A DNA stretch of 5,107 bases from DATECU01 sp035286745 (lineage in GTDB: Bacteria; Acidobacteriota; Vicinamibacteria; Fen-336): the NCBI GenBank assembly GCA_035286745.1, contig DATECU010000290.1, positions 1 to 5,107 of the forward strand. Reading direction: 5' to 3'. The translations under genes and the position numbers were made by a program. Positions 4,776 to 5,107 of this stretch are shown piece by piece; position 1 is the first letter of the stretch; the number at the start of each line of letters is the position of its first letter. The notes beneath the pieces were generated by a model, which saw only the letters and a list, made by a program, of their open reading frames with translations, was not told where the DNA came from and ran no database searches.

Positions 4776-5107
4776 GTGCGCGGGATCATCCCTCCCCTGG
4801 TCACGCCGTTCCGAGCCGACGGCGCCCTGGACCTCGCCGCCTTCGAGGCCAACCTCGAGACCTACGCAGGCTGGGATCTTGGCGGCTACCTGGTCCTGGG
4901 CTCGAACGGCGAAGCCGCCACCCTGGAGGAGGACGAGAAACTGGCCCTGGTGACGGCGGCACGCCGCCTGTCCTCAGGCCGGACGCTGCTGGTGGGCACC
5001 GGCCAGGAGTCGACGCAGGCCACCGCCGCCTTCACACGCAAGGTCGCGGACCTGGGCGCCGACGCCGCCCTGGTCCTGACCCCGCACTACTACAAGTCGC
5101 AGATGAG
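4776..5107 (+). CDS. DapA-family pyruvate aldolase, HOGA-like (partial, 3' end cut)
   Basis: This is the N-terminal 110 residues of a class I aldolase of the dihydrodipicolinate synthase/N-acetylneuraminate lyase family, a TIM barrel of about 300 residues that forms a Schiff base with pyruvate. Visible motifs are GIIPPLVTPF (3-12), LVLGSNGEAATLEEDE (39-54, the GxxGE carboxylate-binding loop), LLVGTGQESTQAT (71-83) and GADAALVLTPHYYKSQM (94-110). GSNGE, ESTQAT and the PxYYxxxM pattern resemble 4-hydroxy-2-oxoglutarate aldolase (HOGA1-like) more than true DapA, which usually has GTTGE. The catalytic Lys and the second active-site Tyr lie past the window end, so activity and exact substrate cannot be judged. 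GTG at 4776 is chosen because GIIPPLVTPF must be near the N-terminus and no other in-frame start lies nearby. There is no clear Shine-Dalgarno; a 12-base palindrome occupies that position. The gene is probably co-transcribed with the GAF gene. Confidence 0.85.
   Translation, partial: MRGIIPPLVTPFRADGALDLAAFEANLETYAGWDLGGYLVLGSNGEAATLEEDEKLALVTAARRLSSGRTLLVGTGQESTQATAAFTRKVADLGADAALVLTPHYYKSQM

Noticed and set aside
2882..4852. A 656-codon minus-strand open frame opposite the PilZ, SDR and GAF genes
   Set aside because: It spans three well-supported sense genes and the gaps between them, with low-complexity composition and no recognisable domain.

Overview
The window is strongly GC-rich, with dense same-strand genes, third positions that are mostly G or C, and long spurious open frames on both strands. 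It comes from a bacterial chromosome. Eukaryote-like Ser/Thr kinase and PP2C signalling beside a PilZ gene suggests a signalling-rich group such as Acidobacteriota or Myxococcota. That placement is by style only; no marker gene here fixes the phylum. I see no mobile element, CRISPR array, tRNA or rRNA.

All recognisable genes are on the + strand. Bases 1-125 are a non-coding, repeat-bearing leader: two 42-base direct repeats flank a very G-rich hairpin. pdxJ (126-857, vitamin B6 synthesis) follows. A 97-base gap holds a good sigma70-type promoter whose -35 box overlaps the pdxJ stop. Next comes a two-gene signalling unit: a PP2C phosphatase (955-1719) and a Ser/Thr kinase with a C-terminal helical, TPR-like tail (1735-2970). 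The kinase starts at TTG in the same frame as the phosphatase, five codons after its stop. A second promoter, again with its -35 box over the upstream stop codon, precedes a small PilZ-domain gene (3041-3361, probable cyclic-di-GMP binder). An SDR-family oxidoreductase resembling FabG (3440-4168) follows a weak terminator candidate and a candidate extended -10 promoter. Then come a stand-alone GAF-domain protein (4229-4750) and the start of a DapA-family pyruvate aldolase resembling 4-hydroxy-2-oxoglutarate aldolase (4776 to the window end, truncated).

The functional core is 955-3361: a phosphatase/kinase pair that can set and erase Ser/Thr phosphorylation, next to a possible cyclic-di-GMP effector with its own promoter. 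The flanking genes are metabolic and show no clear shared pathway. Nothing here is an obviously new system. The items most worth checking are the repeat/hairpin block before pdxJ, the promoters built over stop codons, and the in-frame phosphatase-TAA-kinase junction.
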